Assembly: GCA_020832445.1 (NCBI GenBank)
Contig: JAFIEO010000077.1
Span: 22,855 to 86,854, forward strand
Reading direction: 5' to 3'
DNA length: 64,000 nt
From: Paracoccaceae bacterium
GTDB lineage: Bacteria > Pseudomonadota > Alphaproteobacteria > Rhodobacterales > Rhodobacteraceae
The notes under the pieces were generated by a model that saw nothing but the letters and a program-made list of their open reading frames with translations, did no database searches and was not told the origin of the DNA. Below, in pieces: positions 55,364 to 64,000 of this stretch (within the stretch, counting starts at the first letter, position 1; each line of letters starts with the position of its first letter). Both the position numbers and the translations under genes were made by a program.

Positions 55364-56145
55364 TGTTTGAAACCATCACCATTGAAACAGATGCGCGCGG
55401 GGTTGCAACGCTGACACTGGCCCGCCCTGACAAGCACAATGCCTTGTCTGCGCAGATGATTGCTGACCTGACCAAGGCCGCCGCGCAACTATCTGCGGAT
55501 GACCGCGTGCGCGTTGTGGTCCTGACCGGCGCTGGCAAAAGCTTTTGCGCAGGCGGCGATCTGGGCTGGATGCAGGACCAGATGCGCGCCGATAACGCAA
55601 CCCGCGCCGCCGAGGCCCGCAAACTGGCCGATATGCTGGGGGCGCTGAACAGTCTGCCCAAACCCCTGATCGGTCGGGTGCAGGGGCAGGCGTTTGGCGG
55701 TGGTGTCGGGCTGATGGCCGTGTGCGATGTGGCCATCGGGGTTCAGGGTGCCAAATTCGGGCTGACAGAAACCCGTCTGGGGCTGATTCCGGCGACCATT
55801 GGCCCTTATGTTCTGGCGCGTATGGGGCAGGCGATGGCGCGGCGTGTGTTCATGTCGGCGCGCATATTCGGGGCCGGGGAAGCCGTGGCGCTGGGTCTGC
55901 TGGCACACGCGGTGACGCCGCAGGATCTGGATGCCGCGACGGATGCAGAAGTGACCCCCTATCTGGCCTGTGCGCCGGGTGCGGTGGCGCGCGCCAAGGC
56001 GCTTGCGCAGCGACTCGGGGGCAATGTGGACGCTGATGCTGTGGATCATTCCATCAAGGAACTGGTAGCTGCGTGGCAATCGCCCGAAACGCATGAAGGG
56101 ATTGATGCATTTTTTGCCCGCCGCAAACCCGTGTGGCAGGAGTAA
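55363..56145 (+). CDS. liuC: Enoyl-CoA hydratase family, probable methylglutaconyl-CoA hydratase
   Basis: A 260-residue crotonase. CoA-binding ARPDKHNALSAQMIADL; oxyanion hole GAGKSFCAGGDLGWMQDQ and GRVQGQAFGGGVGLMAVCDV; catalytic Glu region FGLTETRLGLIPATIGPYVL. The M-X-A-X-E context and its place as last gene of the leucine operon point to hydration of 3-methylglutaconyl-CoA to HMG-CoA. Sequence alone would only support a generic enoyl-CoA hydratase. Confidence 0.88.
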   Translation: MFETITIETDARGVATLTLARPDKHNALSAQMIADLTKAAAQLSADDRVRVVVLTGAGKSFCAGGDLGWMQDQMRADNATRAAEARKLADMLGALNSLPKPLIGRVQGQAFGGGVGLMAVCDVAIGVQGAKFGLTETRLGLIPATIGPYVLARMGQAMARRVFMSARIFGAGEAVALGLLAHAVTPQDLDAATDAEVTPYLACAPGAVARAKALAQRLGGNVDADAVDHSIKELVAAWQSPETHEGIDAFFARRKPVWQE

Positions 56146-56415
56146 TCCACGTCTTTGGCATGACTTGGTATCGTGGGGGCAGGGTCAGGTCCGAAAGACT
56201 TGTTCATGCATTGAACCGCGTGGTCTGCCGGAATCCTGTGACCGCCTGCATAGGCGGTATGCAATAGTATTCAATGCAAGGTTTTTTCCTGTAATGGCAG
56301 TGCGCCTTTGGTTGACCCCATCGCTCTACAGGAGTAGAGGAAGGGCAGCCAAGTTGCGGTTCAGGAGGCCAGCGGCCCTGAGGGTGCCTCTCTCCGCGCG
56401 AAAAAGGAGCCAAAG
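56146..56415 (+). promoter_or_regulatory. nuo operon upstream region
   Basis: A 270-base gap without a convincing gene. It holds a hairpin ACCGCC/GGCGGT (56241-56246 and 56253-56258) without a T tract, and a possible promoter TTGACC (56312-56317) with TAGAGG (56335-56340), 17 bases apart. AAAAAGGAGC just before 56416 is the nuoA ribosome site. No clear FNR box is visible. Confidence 0.35.
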
Positions 56416-57305
<890 letters not shown>

Positions 57306-57316
57306 GGGGTCGGCAT

Positions 57317-57925
57317 ATGTCGGATGCATTGAAAGAACTGGCCGGTCAACTTGAACTGCGCATGGCCGATGCGGTTGTCAGCCATGAGACCGCTTTTGGC
57401 GAATTGACGGTTATCACCACGCTGCCGCAGCTGCCCCAGTTGGTGCGTTTCCTGCAAAGCGATGAGAATATGCGTTTTTCAACGCTGGTGGACATCACGG
57501 CAATAGACTGGCCCGGCCGGCGCAAGCGCTTCGATGTGGTGTATCATTTCTTGTCGATGTATCGCAATCACCGCATTCGCCTGAAGGTCGAGGTAGGCGA
57601 GCAGGAGATTGTCCCCTCCATCATCGACATTCACCCAAGCGCCAACTGGTTCGAGCGTGAAGTGTTCGATATGTTCGGCATCCTGTTTTCCGGCCACCCG
57701 GATTTGCGCCGTATCCTGACAGATTACGGGTTTCGCGGGCATCCGCTGCGCAAGGATTTTCCGACCACCGGCTACACTGAAGTGCGCTATGACGAGGCGC
57801 TGAAGCGCGTGGTGTATGAACCCGTGCAACTGGTGCAGGAATATCGGCAGTTTGATTTTATGTCCCCTTGGGAGGGGGCTGATTACATTCTTCCCGGTGA
57901 CGAGAAGAAGGAGGCTGCGACATGA
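57317..57925 (+). CDS. nuoC: NADH-quinone oxidoreductase subunit C
   Basis: Peripheral-arm subunit of 202 residues (30-kDa family). Typical blocks: [40 protein letters not shown], and [20 protein letters not shown] followed by VRYDE. Separate from nuoD, unlike the fused NuoCD of E. coli. The stop overlaps nuoD by four bases. Confidence 0.96.
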   Translation: MSDALKELAGQLELRMADAVVSHETAFGELTVITTLPQLPQLVRFLQSDENMRFSTLVDITAIDWPGRRKRFDVVYHFLSMYRNHRIRLKVEVGEQEIVPSIIDIHPSANWFEREVFDMFGILFSGHPDLRRILTDYGFRGHPLRKDFPTTGYTEVRYDEALKRVVYEPVQLVQEYRQFDFMSPWEGADYILPGDEKKEAAT

Positions 57926-59145
57926 TGGACGGCTCCAAAGGTTTTGACGACGTCCAGACGGGCGAGCAGAAGATCCGCAATTTCAACATCAACTTCGGCC
58001 CGCAGCACCCTGCTGCGCATGGTGTGCTGCGTCTGGTTCTGGAACTGGACGGCGAAATTGTGGAACGCTGCGACCCCCATATCGGGCTTTTGCACCGTGG
58101 CACCGAAAAGCTGATGGAAAGCCGCACATATTTGCAGAATCTGCCGTATTTCGACCGGCTGGATTATGTGGCCCCGATGAATCAGGAACACGCATGGTGT
58201 CTGGCGATTGAGCGGCTGACGGGCGTGCAGGTGCCACGCCGCGCATCCCTGATCCGCGTGCTTTACAGTGAAATCGGGCGCATCCTTAGCCACTTGCTGA
58301 ACGTCACCACCGGTGCCTTGGATGTCGGCGCGCTGACGCCGCCCCTGTGGGGGTTTGAAGAGCGCGAGAAACTGATGATTTTCTATGAACGCGCCTGCGG
58401 GGCACGGCTGCACGCGGCCTATTTCCGCCCCGGTGGTGTGCATCAGGATTTGCCGCCCGCGCTTCTGGACGATATCGAATCCTGGGCGCATGTGTTTCCC
58501 AAGGTGCTGGACGATATCGACGGGTTGCTGACCGAAAGCCGTATTTTCAAGCAGCGCACCTGCGATATTGGTGTCGTGTCCGAACAAGAAGCGCTGGATT
58601 GGGGCTTTTCGGGCGTTATGGTGCGTGGCTCTGGCCTTGCATGGGATTTGCGCCGCGCGCAGCCCTATGAATGCTATGATGAATTCGATTTCAAGGTTGC
58701 CGTGGGCAAGAATGGCGACTGCTATGACCGCTATCTGGTGCGTATGGCCGAAATGCGCGAAAGCACGAAGATCATCTTGCAGGCCATCGAAAAACTGCGC
58801 GCCCCTGAAGGGCAGGGTGACATTCTGGCACGCGGCAAGATTACCCCGCCACCGCGCGCGGAAATGAAGACATCGATGGAATCATTGATTCATCATTTCA
58901 AGCTGTACACCGAAGGGTTCCACGTTCCCGCAGGCGAAGTTTATGCTGCGGTCGAAGCGCCCAAGGGCGAATTCGGGGTCTATCTGGTCGCGGATGGCAC
59001 CAATAAACCTTATCGTGCGAAACTGCGCGCGCCGGGCTATCTGCACCTGCAAGCCATGGACCATATCGCCAAAGGGCACCAACTGGCCGATGTGGCCGCC
59101 ATTATCGCCACCATGGATGTGGTGTTCGGAGAGATTGACCGCTAA
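57922..59145 (+). CDS. nuoD: NADH-quinone oxidoreductase subunit D
   Basis: 49-kDa subunit that forms much of the quinone cavity. [20 protein letters not shown] near residue 29, [14 protein letters not shown], the QEHAW segment, and [17 protein letters not shown] at the end. 407 residues. Its last base is the first base of nuoE. Glu codons here are 25 GAA to 5 GAG by my count, in contrast to nuoF and nuoG. Confidence 0.97.
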   Translation: MMDGSKGFDDVQTGEQKIRNFNINFGPQHPAAHGVLRLVLELDGEIVERCDPHIGLLHRGTEKLMESRTYLQNLPYFDRLDYVAPMNQEHAWCLAIERLTGVQVPRRASLIRVLYSEIGRILSHLLNVTTGALDVGALTPPLWGFEEREKLMIFYERACGARLHAAYFRPGGVHQDLPPALLDDIESWAHVFPKVLDDIDGLLTESRIFKQRTCDIGVVSEQEALDWGFSGVMVRGSGLAWDLRRAQPYECYDEFDFKVAVGKNGDCYDRYLVRMAEMRESTKIILQAIEKLRAPEGQGDILARGKITPPPRAEMKTSMESLIHHFKLYTEGFHVPAGEVYAAVEAPKGEFGVYLVADGTNKPYRAKLRAPGYLHLQAMDHIAKGHQLADVAAIIATMDVVFGEIDR

Positions 59146-60278
59146 TGCTGCGCCGCCTGCACCCAGACCAACCCGCCTCGTTCGCGTTCACGCCTGCCAA
59201 TCAGGCATGGGCGGAAGCACAGATCACCAAATACCCCGAAGGCCGTCAGGCCAGCGCGATCATCCCGCTGTTATGGCGCGCACAGGAACAGGAAGGCTGG
59301 CTGACGCGCCCCGCCATTGAACATATCGCAGATATGCTGGGCATGGCCTATATCCGCGCGCTGGAAGTGGCGACATTCTATTTCATGTTCCAGTTGCAGC
59401 CTGTCGGGTCTGTTGCGCATTTTCAGGTCTGCGGAACGCTGTCTTGCATGATTTGCGGCGCTGAAAAGCTGATTGAAGTGTGCAAGGCAAAAATTGCGCC
59501 GCGTGCGCATATGCTGTCGGCCGATGGTAAATTCAGCTGGGAAGAAGTGGAATGCCTTGGCGCATGTTCCAACGCGCCCATGGTTCAGATCGGCAAGGAC
59601 TATTACGAGGATCTGACGGCGGAAAACTTCGCGCAACTGATTGATGATCTGGCCGCTGGCAAAGTGCCGACCGCCGGGCCGCAAAACGGGCGCTTTGCAT
59701 CCGAACCGCTGGGTGGGGCAACCACGTTGACCGATTTCACCGGCGAGGCGCAGAACGGGTCGGTCGCACTGGCCACGCGCCATGGCGACACGATCAAGCG
59801 CATCGACGGGACCGAAGTGCCGTTGCTGACGCCGTGGCAGGATAAACCCGCCAAGGCAAGCAAACGCAAGGTCACGGCCAAGACCATCAAGGACCATGAA
59901 CCTAAACCCGCATTGTCCACGCCTGTGGATGAAACCGGCGTGTCCAAACAAGAAGCGCAGGCCACCAAAAAGGGCAACCCGAAGCCAGCAGCAAAAGGGG
60001 CCAAAGCCGCAGATGCGCAGCCGCAAATGCTGAAGGCGCCCAAGGGCAAGGCCGATGACCTGAAGAAGCTGAAAGGCGTTGGTCCCAAACTTGAAGGCGT
60101 GCTGAATGACCTGGGCGTATTCCATTTCTGGCAGGTCGCCGCATGGACCGATGATGATGTGGTATGGGTGGATGAACGGCTGAAATTCAAGGGCCGCATT
60201 GAACGCGACGGCTGGATTGAACAGGCCAAGATTCTTGCCGAAGGCGGCGAGACTGAATTTTCCAAGCGCGCGAAGTAG
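59145..60278 (+). CDS. nuoE: NADH-quinone oxidoreductase subunit E with C-terminal helix-hairpin-helix extension
   Basis: The first 170 residues are the normal 24-kDa thioredoxin-like subunit: [15 protein letters not shown] and [11 protein letters not shown] supply the four Cys of the [2Fe-2S] cluster N1a. Then comes a 130-residue Lys/Ala/Pro-rich linker and a C-terminal domain (about 303-370) with [18 protein letters not shown] and [20 protein letters not shown]. That domain is helix-hairpin-helix like (COG3743 type) and in alphaproteobacteria also occurs at the end of ribosomal protein L21. Extended NuoE is known in Rhodobacter. The role of the extension is unknown. 377 residues in total. 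Confidence 0.94.
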   Translation: MLRRLHPDQPASFAFTPANQAWAEAQITKYPEGRQASAIIPLLWRAQEQEGWLTRPAIEHIADMLGMAYIRALEVATFYFMFQLQPVGSVAHFQVCGTLSCMICGAEKLIEVCKAKIAPRAHMLSADGKFSWEEVECLGACSNAPMVQIGKDYYEDLTAENFAQLIDDLAAGKVPTAGPQNGRFASEPLGGATTLTDFTGEAQNGSVALATRHGDTIKRIDGTEVPLLTPWQDKPAKASKRKVTAKTIKDHEPKPALSTPVDETGVSKQEAQATKKGNPKPAAKGAKAADAQPQMLKAPKGKADDLKKLKGVGPKLEGVLNDLGVFHFWQVAAWTDDDVVWVDERLKFKGRIERDGWIEQAKILAEGGETEFSKRAK

Positions 60279-60297
60279 TGCAACAGGATGAATGTGA

Positions 60298-60525
60298 ATG
60301 GCAAAACCTTCCCCTCGCGACATGGCTTTGGCCCGGCAAGCACGGCTTGCGGGCGCAGTCATGGCTGCGGCGATCGTGGCTTGGGTCGTTTTGGGATGGA
60401 TGGGGCGCGAATTCGGCTGGGATCCACGCTACGCATTCTTGATAGATTTCGCAGCGCTGGCAGGGTTTGCCTGGGCGTTGATCGTAACATTCCGCATCTG
60501 GCGGCAAGGCAAGCGCGACAAGTGA
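60298..60525 (+). CDS. DUF5337 family small membrane protein in the nuo operon
   Basis: A 75-residue protein with a basic N-terminus, two TM helices (about 18-36 and 46-66), and a basic tail QGKRDK. I recall this as the DUF5337 family found between nuoE and nuoF in Rhodobacterales. It may be an accessory subunit or assembly helper of the membrane-facing arm; no function is established. AGGATG is spaced about six bases before ATG 60298. Confidence 0.82.
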   Translation: MAKPSPRDMALARQARLAGAVMAAAIVAWVVLGWMGREFGWDPRYAFLIDFAALAGFAWALIVTFRIWRQGKRDK

Positions 60526-60547
60526 CGCGCAGACAAGGGTAAAGATC

Positions 60548-61846
60548 ATGCTTGACGATCAGGATCGCATCTTCACCAATCTTTACGGCATGCATGACCG
60601 CTCGCTCAAGGGGGCGATTGCGCGCGGCCATTGGGATGGGACCAAGACCATTCTGCAAAAGGGCCGCGACTGGATTGTTGACGAGATGAAACAATCGGGC
60701 CTGCGCGGGCGGGGTGGTGCGGGCTTTCCCACAGGTCTGAAATGGTCTTTCATGCCCAAGGAAAGTGACGGGCGACCTGCCTATCTGGTGGTCAATGCCG
60801 ACGAATCCGAACCCGGCACCTGCAAGGACCGCGAGATCATGCGCCATGATCCGCACACGCTGGTCGAGGGCTGCCTGATCGCCAGTTTCGCCATGGGCGC
60901 GCATGCCTGCTATATCTATATCCGCGGTGAATACATCCGCGAGCGCGAGGCCATGCAGGCCGCGATTGACGAGGCTTATGACGCCGGGCTGATCGGCAAG
61001 AATGCCTGCGGGTCGGGCTGGGATTTCGACCTCTATCTGCACCACGGCGCCGGCGCCTATATCTGCGGCGAGGAAACCGCGCTGCTGGAAAGCCTTGAGG
61101 GTCGCAAGGGCATGCCGCGCATGAAGCCGCCGTTTCCGGCGGGGGCGGGGCTGTATGGCTGCCCCACCACGGTGAACAACGTGGAATCCATCGCCGTGGT
61201 GCCGACGATCTTGCGGCGCGGTGCAGCGTGGTTTGCGGGCTTTGGCCGGGCCAACAATGCCGGCACCAAGCTGTTTGCCGTCTCTGGCCATGTGAACCGG
61301 CCCTGTGTGGTGGAAGAGGCCATGTCGATCAGCTTTGAAGAGCTGATCGACACGCATTGCGGGGGCATTCGCGGCGGCTGGGACAACCTGCTGGCCGTGA
61401 TCCCGGGCGGCAGTTCGGTGCCCTGCGTGCGCGGCGAGAAGATGCGCGATGCCACGATGGATTTCGACTATCTGCGCAATGAGCTGGGCTCTGGCCTGGG
61501 CACGGCGGCGGTGATCGTAATGGACAAGTCCACCGATATCGTCAAGGCGATCTGGCGATTGTCGAAATTCTACAAGCACGAAAGCTGCGGCCAGTGTACC
61601 CCCTGCCGCGAGGGCACGGGCTGGATGATGCGGGTCATGGACCGGCTTGTCAGGGGCGAGGCCGAGATCGAGGAGATCGACATGCTGTGGGAAGTGTCCA
61701 AGCAGGTCGAGGGCCACACGATCTGCGCATTGGGCGATGCGGCGGCCTGGCCGATCCAGGGCCTGATCCGCAATTTCCGCGACGAGATCGAAGAACGCAT
61801 CCGCGCGCGCCAAGCCGGCCGCGTCAGCGCGGTGGCGGCAGAGTGA
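60548..61846 (+). CDS. nuoF: NADH-quinone oxidoreductase subunit F
   Basis: 51-kDa subunit that oxidises NADH with FMN and cluster N3. FMN/NADH loops [19 protein letters not shown] and [14 protein letters not shown]; cluster ligands in [16 protein letters not shown] plus the later Cys in [13 protein letters not shown]. 432 residues. Codon use changes within this gene: the first four Glu codons include three GAA, but overall I count 20 GAG to 13 GAA, against 23 GAA to 3 GAG in nuoE. Confidence 0.97.
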   Translation: MLDDQDRIFTNLYGMHDRSLKGAIARGHWDGTKTILQKGRDWIVDEMKQSGLRGRGGAGFPTGLKWSFMPKESDGRPAYLVVNADESEPGTCKDREIMRHDPHTLVEGCLIASFAMGAHACYIYIRGEYIREREAMQAAIDEAYDAGLIGKNACGSGWDFDLYLHHGAGAYICGEETALLESLEGRKGMPRMKPPFPAGAGLYGCPTTVNNVESIAVVPTILRRGAAWFAGFGRANNAGTKLFAVSGHVNRPCVVEEAMSISFEELIDTHCGGIRGGWDNLLAVIPGGSSVPCVRGEKMRDATMDFDYLRNELGSGLGTAAVIVMDKSTDIVKAIWRLSKFYKHESCGQCTPCREGTGWMMRVMDRLVRGEAEIEEIDMLWEVSKQVEGHTICALGDAAAWPIQGLIRNFRDEIEERIRARQAGRVSAVAAE

Positions 61847-61853
61847 GACAGGA

Positions 61854-62270
61854 ATGATACAAGGCAATCATCGCGATGATCGACGGCATGCCGCGCGGCG
61901 CGCCCTGTTGGCGGCGACTGTGGCCTTGATCCCCGTTCTGGGTCTTGGTCTGGCCGGTGCCGCGCAGGCCGAACCCCGCCGCAGTGTCATAGTGGAGGGC
62001 GCGCGTTTCGGCTATACCGCGCTGGAGGGGCAGGTTGCGCACGATCCTGCTGCATCGGGCGGTGGGCCTTTGCCGGGCGCGGGGTTTCGCAGCGGGTTGA
62101 GCATCGTCATCGTCACACGCGATGGCCGTCCCGTGACAGAAGCCGATCGCCCCGCCGCAACCGAAGCCGCCCGCGCGGTCTGCGAGGCCACGCGCCGCCC
62201 CTTTGACGACACGCGTGCGCCCCGGATGCTGCAACGTGGCGGGTTCAGCTTTGCGGGGGCCTGCGGATGA
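61854..62270 (+). CDS. Exported protein of unknown function, nuo-operon paralogue A
   Basis: A 138-residue protein with a Sec-type signal peptide (ARRALLAATVALIPVLGLGL, cleavage after GAAQA). The mature part contains FGYTALEG, IVIVTRDGRPVTEADRPAAT, EAARAVCEATR and RGGFSFAGACG. The same pattern recurs in the next gene, so the two are paralogues, each with two Cys that could pair. Family not recognised. Seven bases after the nuoF stop; its end overlaps the next gene by four bases. Confidence 0.8.
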   Translation: MIQGNHRDDRRHAARRALLAATVALIPVLGLGLAGAAQAEPRRSVIVEGARFGYTALEGQVAHDPAASGGGPLPGAGFRSGLSIVIVTRDGRPVTEADRPAATEAARAVCEATRRPFDDTRAPRMLQRGGFSFAGACG

Positions 62271-62647
62271 GGGGACAGGTGATTGCCATGCTGACTGCCC
62301 TGTCGCTGGCCGCCGGTTGTGCCGGTGCGCAGGGTATCGGTACACAGGGGCAGGGGTCGCGCCAGTTCCAGCATGAAGGCAGTGTTTTCGGCTATCATGT
62401 CTATATGCAGATGCGCCCGGGCGGCGGCGGCGTCGATTCCGATTTCCTGTGGGCGCAGGGCAATCCGGTGATCACGATCTATACCCGCAACGGCGCGCCC
62501 ATCGCCGAGCAGGACCGCGATGCCGCCATTGCCGCCGCCGCCGCGCTGTGCCGGCAAGAGGGCGGGCAGGAATTCAACCATCGCAGCCGGGGCGTGTTCC
62601 TGTCGCGCGGCGGGCTGTCCTTTGCGGGGGACTGCCGCTCATGGTAA
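62267..62647 (+). CDS. Putative lipoprotein of unknown function, nuo-operon paralogue B
   Basis: A 126-residue paralogue of the preceding gene. Signal with lipobox LAAGC (Cys18) indicates a lipoprotein. Shared pattern: VFGYHVY, PVITIYTRNGAPIAEQDRDA, AAAALCRQEGG and RGGLSFAGDC. It overlaps its neighbours at both ends (ATGA before, TAATG after). Tandem duplication followed by a change of the anchoring mode is the simplest history. Function unknown. Confidence 0.8.
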   Translation: MRGQVIAMLTALSLAAGCAGAQGIGTQGQGSRQFQHEGSVFGYHVYMQMRPGGGGVDSDFLWAQGNPVITIYTRNGAPIAEQDRDAAIAAAAALCRQEGGQEFNHRSRGVFLSRGGLSFAGDCRSW

Positions 62648-63072
62648 TGCGCCGCCTTTCCCTTGCCGCCGCGGTATTGCTGACGCTGGCCACCACACCC
62701 CTGCATGCCAGCCAGCAGGCCGAGATCAACGCCATGCTGCGCGGCGACGAACGGCTATGGAGCGGTCTGCTGACCGCTTCGATCATCGCGCATATCGTGC
62801 GGCGCTGCGATGCGCTTGAAGGGCCGTCGCGTTTCATGCGCCGGGCGTATTTCCTGCCGCTTTACAACCGGGCGCGTTCGATGGGGGCGACGCGCGCGCA
62901 GATCGAGGCCTTTGTCGAGGATGAGGCCGAGAAAGCGCGGATGGAAGAAGCCACGCGCCGCTATATCACCCAGCGCGGCGCCCGCCCGGATGATCCGGAA
63001 AGCCTGTGTGCGCTGGGCCGTGCCGAGATGGCGGCGGGCACGCCCATCGGCCGGCGGCTGAACGAGAGGTAG
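62647..63072 (+). CDS. DUF5333 family exported protein in the nuo operon
   Basis: A 141-residue protein with signal peptide (RRLSLAAAVLLTLATTPLHA). The mature helical domain contains MLRGDERLWSGLLTASIIAH, two Cys (VRRCDALEG, ESLCALGRAEM), and GATRAQIEAFVEDEAEKARM. I recall this as DUF5333, regularly found in Rhodobacterales nuo operons. ATG 62647 overlaps the previous stop (TAATG); ATG 62641 is possible. A role in complex I assembly on the periplasmic side is conceivable but untested. Confidence 0.8.
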   Translation: MRRLSLAAAVLLTLATTPLHASQQAEINAMLRGDERLWSGLLTASIIAHIVRRCDALEGPSRFMRRAYFLPLYNRARSMGATRAQIEAFVEDEAEKARMEEATRRYITQRGARPDDPESLCALGRAEMAAGTPIGRRLNER

Positions 63073-63077
63073 GCGCG

Positions 63078-63188
63078 ATGCACCATCCGGCATGGCAAGG
63101 CGGCAGCAACACCGATGGTCGCCGGTTGCATCTGACACGAAGGCAGCGCCCGGATGCGGCGTGCTGCCCCCCAATGGCTGCGGAGTAA
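63078..63188 (+). CDS. Doubtful 36-residue ORF before nuoG
   Basis: ATG 63078 opens 36 codons ([16 protein letters not shown]...), ending TAA 63186-63188, four bases before nuoG. GAGAGGTAGG upstream could be a ribosome site. The product is polar with tandem Cys but no recognisable fold. It may be a leader for nuoG, a relic, or chance. Confidence 0.3.
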   Translation: MHHPAWQGGSNTDGRRLHLTRRQRPDAACCPPMAAE

Positions 63189-63192
63189 GCCA

Positions 63193-64000
63193 ATGAGCAA
63201 TCTGAGAAAAATCATCATTGACGGGCACGAGATCGAGGTTGATCCGGCCATGACGCTGATTCAGGCCTGCGAGCAGGCGGGTATCGAGATACCGCGTTTC
63301 TGCTACCACGAGCGTCTGTCCATCGCCGGCAACTGCCGCATGTGTCTGGTCGAAATCGTTGGCGGGCCGCCAAAGCCCGCGGCCAGTTGTGCCATGCAGG
63401 TCAAGGATCTGCGGCCGGGGCCAGAGGGGGCGCCGCCCGTGGTGCGCACCAACAGCCCGATGGTGCGCAAGGCGCGCGAGGGGGTGATGGAGTTCCTGTT
63501 GATCAACCACCCGCTGGATTGCCCGATCTGCGATCAGGGCGGTGAATGCGACTTGCAGGATCAGGCCGTGGCGTATGGCGTCGATTTCTCGCGCTACCGC
63601 GAGCCCAAGCGCGCGGTCGAGGATCTGGATCTGGGCCCGCTGGTGGAAACCCACATGACGCGGTGCATTTCCTGCACCCGCTGCGTGCGTTTCACCACCG
63701 AGGTGGCGGGCGTGTCGGTCATGGGCCAGACCGGCCGCGGCGAGGATGCCGAGATCACCACCTATCTGGGCGATCTGATCGATTCGAACCTGCAGGGCAA
63801 TATCATCGACCTGTGCCCGGTCGGCGCGCTGGTGTCGAAACCCTATGCCTTTACCGCGCGGCCGTGGGAACTGACCAAGACCGAGACCATCGACGTGATG
63901 GATGCGCTGGGGTCCAGCATCCGCGTGGATACCAAGGGGCGCGAGGTCATGCGCATCCTGCCGCGCAACCATGACGGGGTGAACGAGGAATGGCTGTCTG
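63193..64000 (+). CDS. nuoG: NADH-quinone oxidoreductase subunit G, N-terminal part (runs off the window)
   Basis: The frame from ATG 63193 stays open to the window end (269 codons). N-terminal [2Fe-2S] ferredoxin-like domain with [20 protein letters not shown]; then the His-Cys ligated cluster region [20 protein letters not shown] and the [4Fe-4S] ligands [15 protein letters not shown], followed by [18 protein letters not shown]. This is the 75-kDa subunit leading electrons from NuoF onward. Glu codons are 16 GAG to 5 GAA, the reverse of nuoD and nuoE. Confidence 0.96.
   Translation, partial: MSNLRKIIIDGHEIEVDPAMTLIQACEQAGIEIPRFCYHERLSIAGNCRMCLVEIVGGPPKPAASCAMQVKDLRPGPEGAPPVVRTNSPMVRKAREGVMEFLLINHPLDCPICDQGGECDLQDQAVAYGVDFSRYREPKRAVEDLDLGPLVETHMTRCISCTRCVRFTTEVAGVSVMGQTGRGEDAEITTYLGDLIDSNLQGNIIDLCPVGALVSKPYAFTARPWELTKTETIDVMDALGSSIRVDTKGREVMRILPRNHDGVNEEWLS

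Noticed and set aside
60359..61867. 502-codon minus-strand frame over nuoF
   Set aside because: Shadow frame of nuoF in a GC-rich stretch.
62755..63972. 405-codon minus-strand frame over DUF5333 and nuoG
   Set aside because: nuoG ligand motifs on the plus strand are decisive; the antisense product has no family features.

Overview
The window is a chromosomal segment of an alphaproteobacterium, most likely order Rhodobacterales (Roseobacter/Rhodobacter/Rhodobaca type). Grounds: the ftsZ-lpxC-bamD-recN order, a pyrH-frr-uppS-cdsA-dxr-rseP-bamA-ompH-fabZ-lpxA-lpxI-lpxB block, a nuo operon carrying the unknown genes typical of this order, small families I know from this order (DUF6324, DUF5333, DUF5337), a tRNA-His without the G-1 base, and the extragenic repeats that are common in these genomes. 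Almost every base belongs to a housekeeping gene. I see no prophage, insertion sequence, CRISPR array, rRNA or plasmid function.

Layout. 1-6.5 kb: end of ftsA, then ftsZ, lpxC, bamD, recN and two small proteins. 6.6-9.1 kb: tRNA-His, nadD, dacB. 9.2-12.5 kb: accBC (minus strand) facing away from an acyl-CoA-type XRE regulator with a TTG start and a palindrome in front of it. 12.7-16.2 kb: receiver, two-TM protein, and a fused solute symporter/sensor kinase. 16.2-22 kb: pepN and a CAP-domain protein, photolyase with DUF2256, and an AraC regulator. 22-28.7 kb: miaA against pyrH, frr, uppS, cdsA, dxr, rseP (translation, isoprenoid and phospholipid precursors, envelope proteolysis). 28.8-35.5 kb: a 53-residue membrane protein, then bamA to lpxB (outer-membrane protein and lipid A assembly). 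35.4-38.1 kb: xerD with two unknown genes. 38.3-47.5 kb: aroK-aroB, a zincin, gltX, an AsmA protein, an MFS transporter, thrS. 47.6-56.1 kb: leucine catabolism (ivd, mccB, mccA, gst, hmgL, methylglutaconyl-CoA hydratase), interrupted by an LprI-like gene and an ompW gene with an FNR-type box. 56.4 kb to the end: nuoA-nuoG (complex I, cut off in nuoG) with five interspersed accessory ORFs.

The most notable points are: a sharp change in glutamate codon choice inside the nuo operon beginning in nuoF, which suggests replacement by recombination or an assembly joint; three exported proteins, two of them paralogous, encoded between nuoF and nuoG; a symporter-kinase module with its own two-TM partner and a stand-alone receiver; and several recognisable operators. 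Starts were chosen by eye from Shine-Dalgarno spacing and family N-termini, and family names come from recall without any database search.
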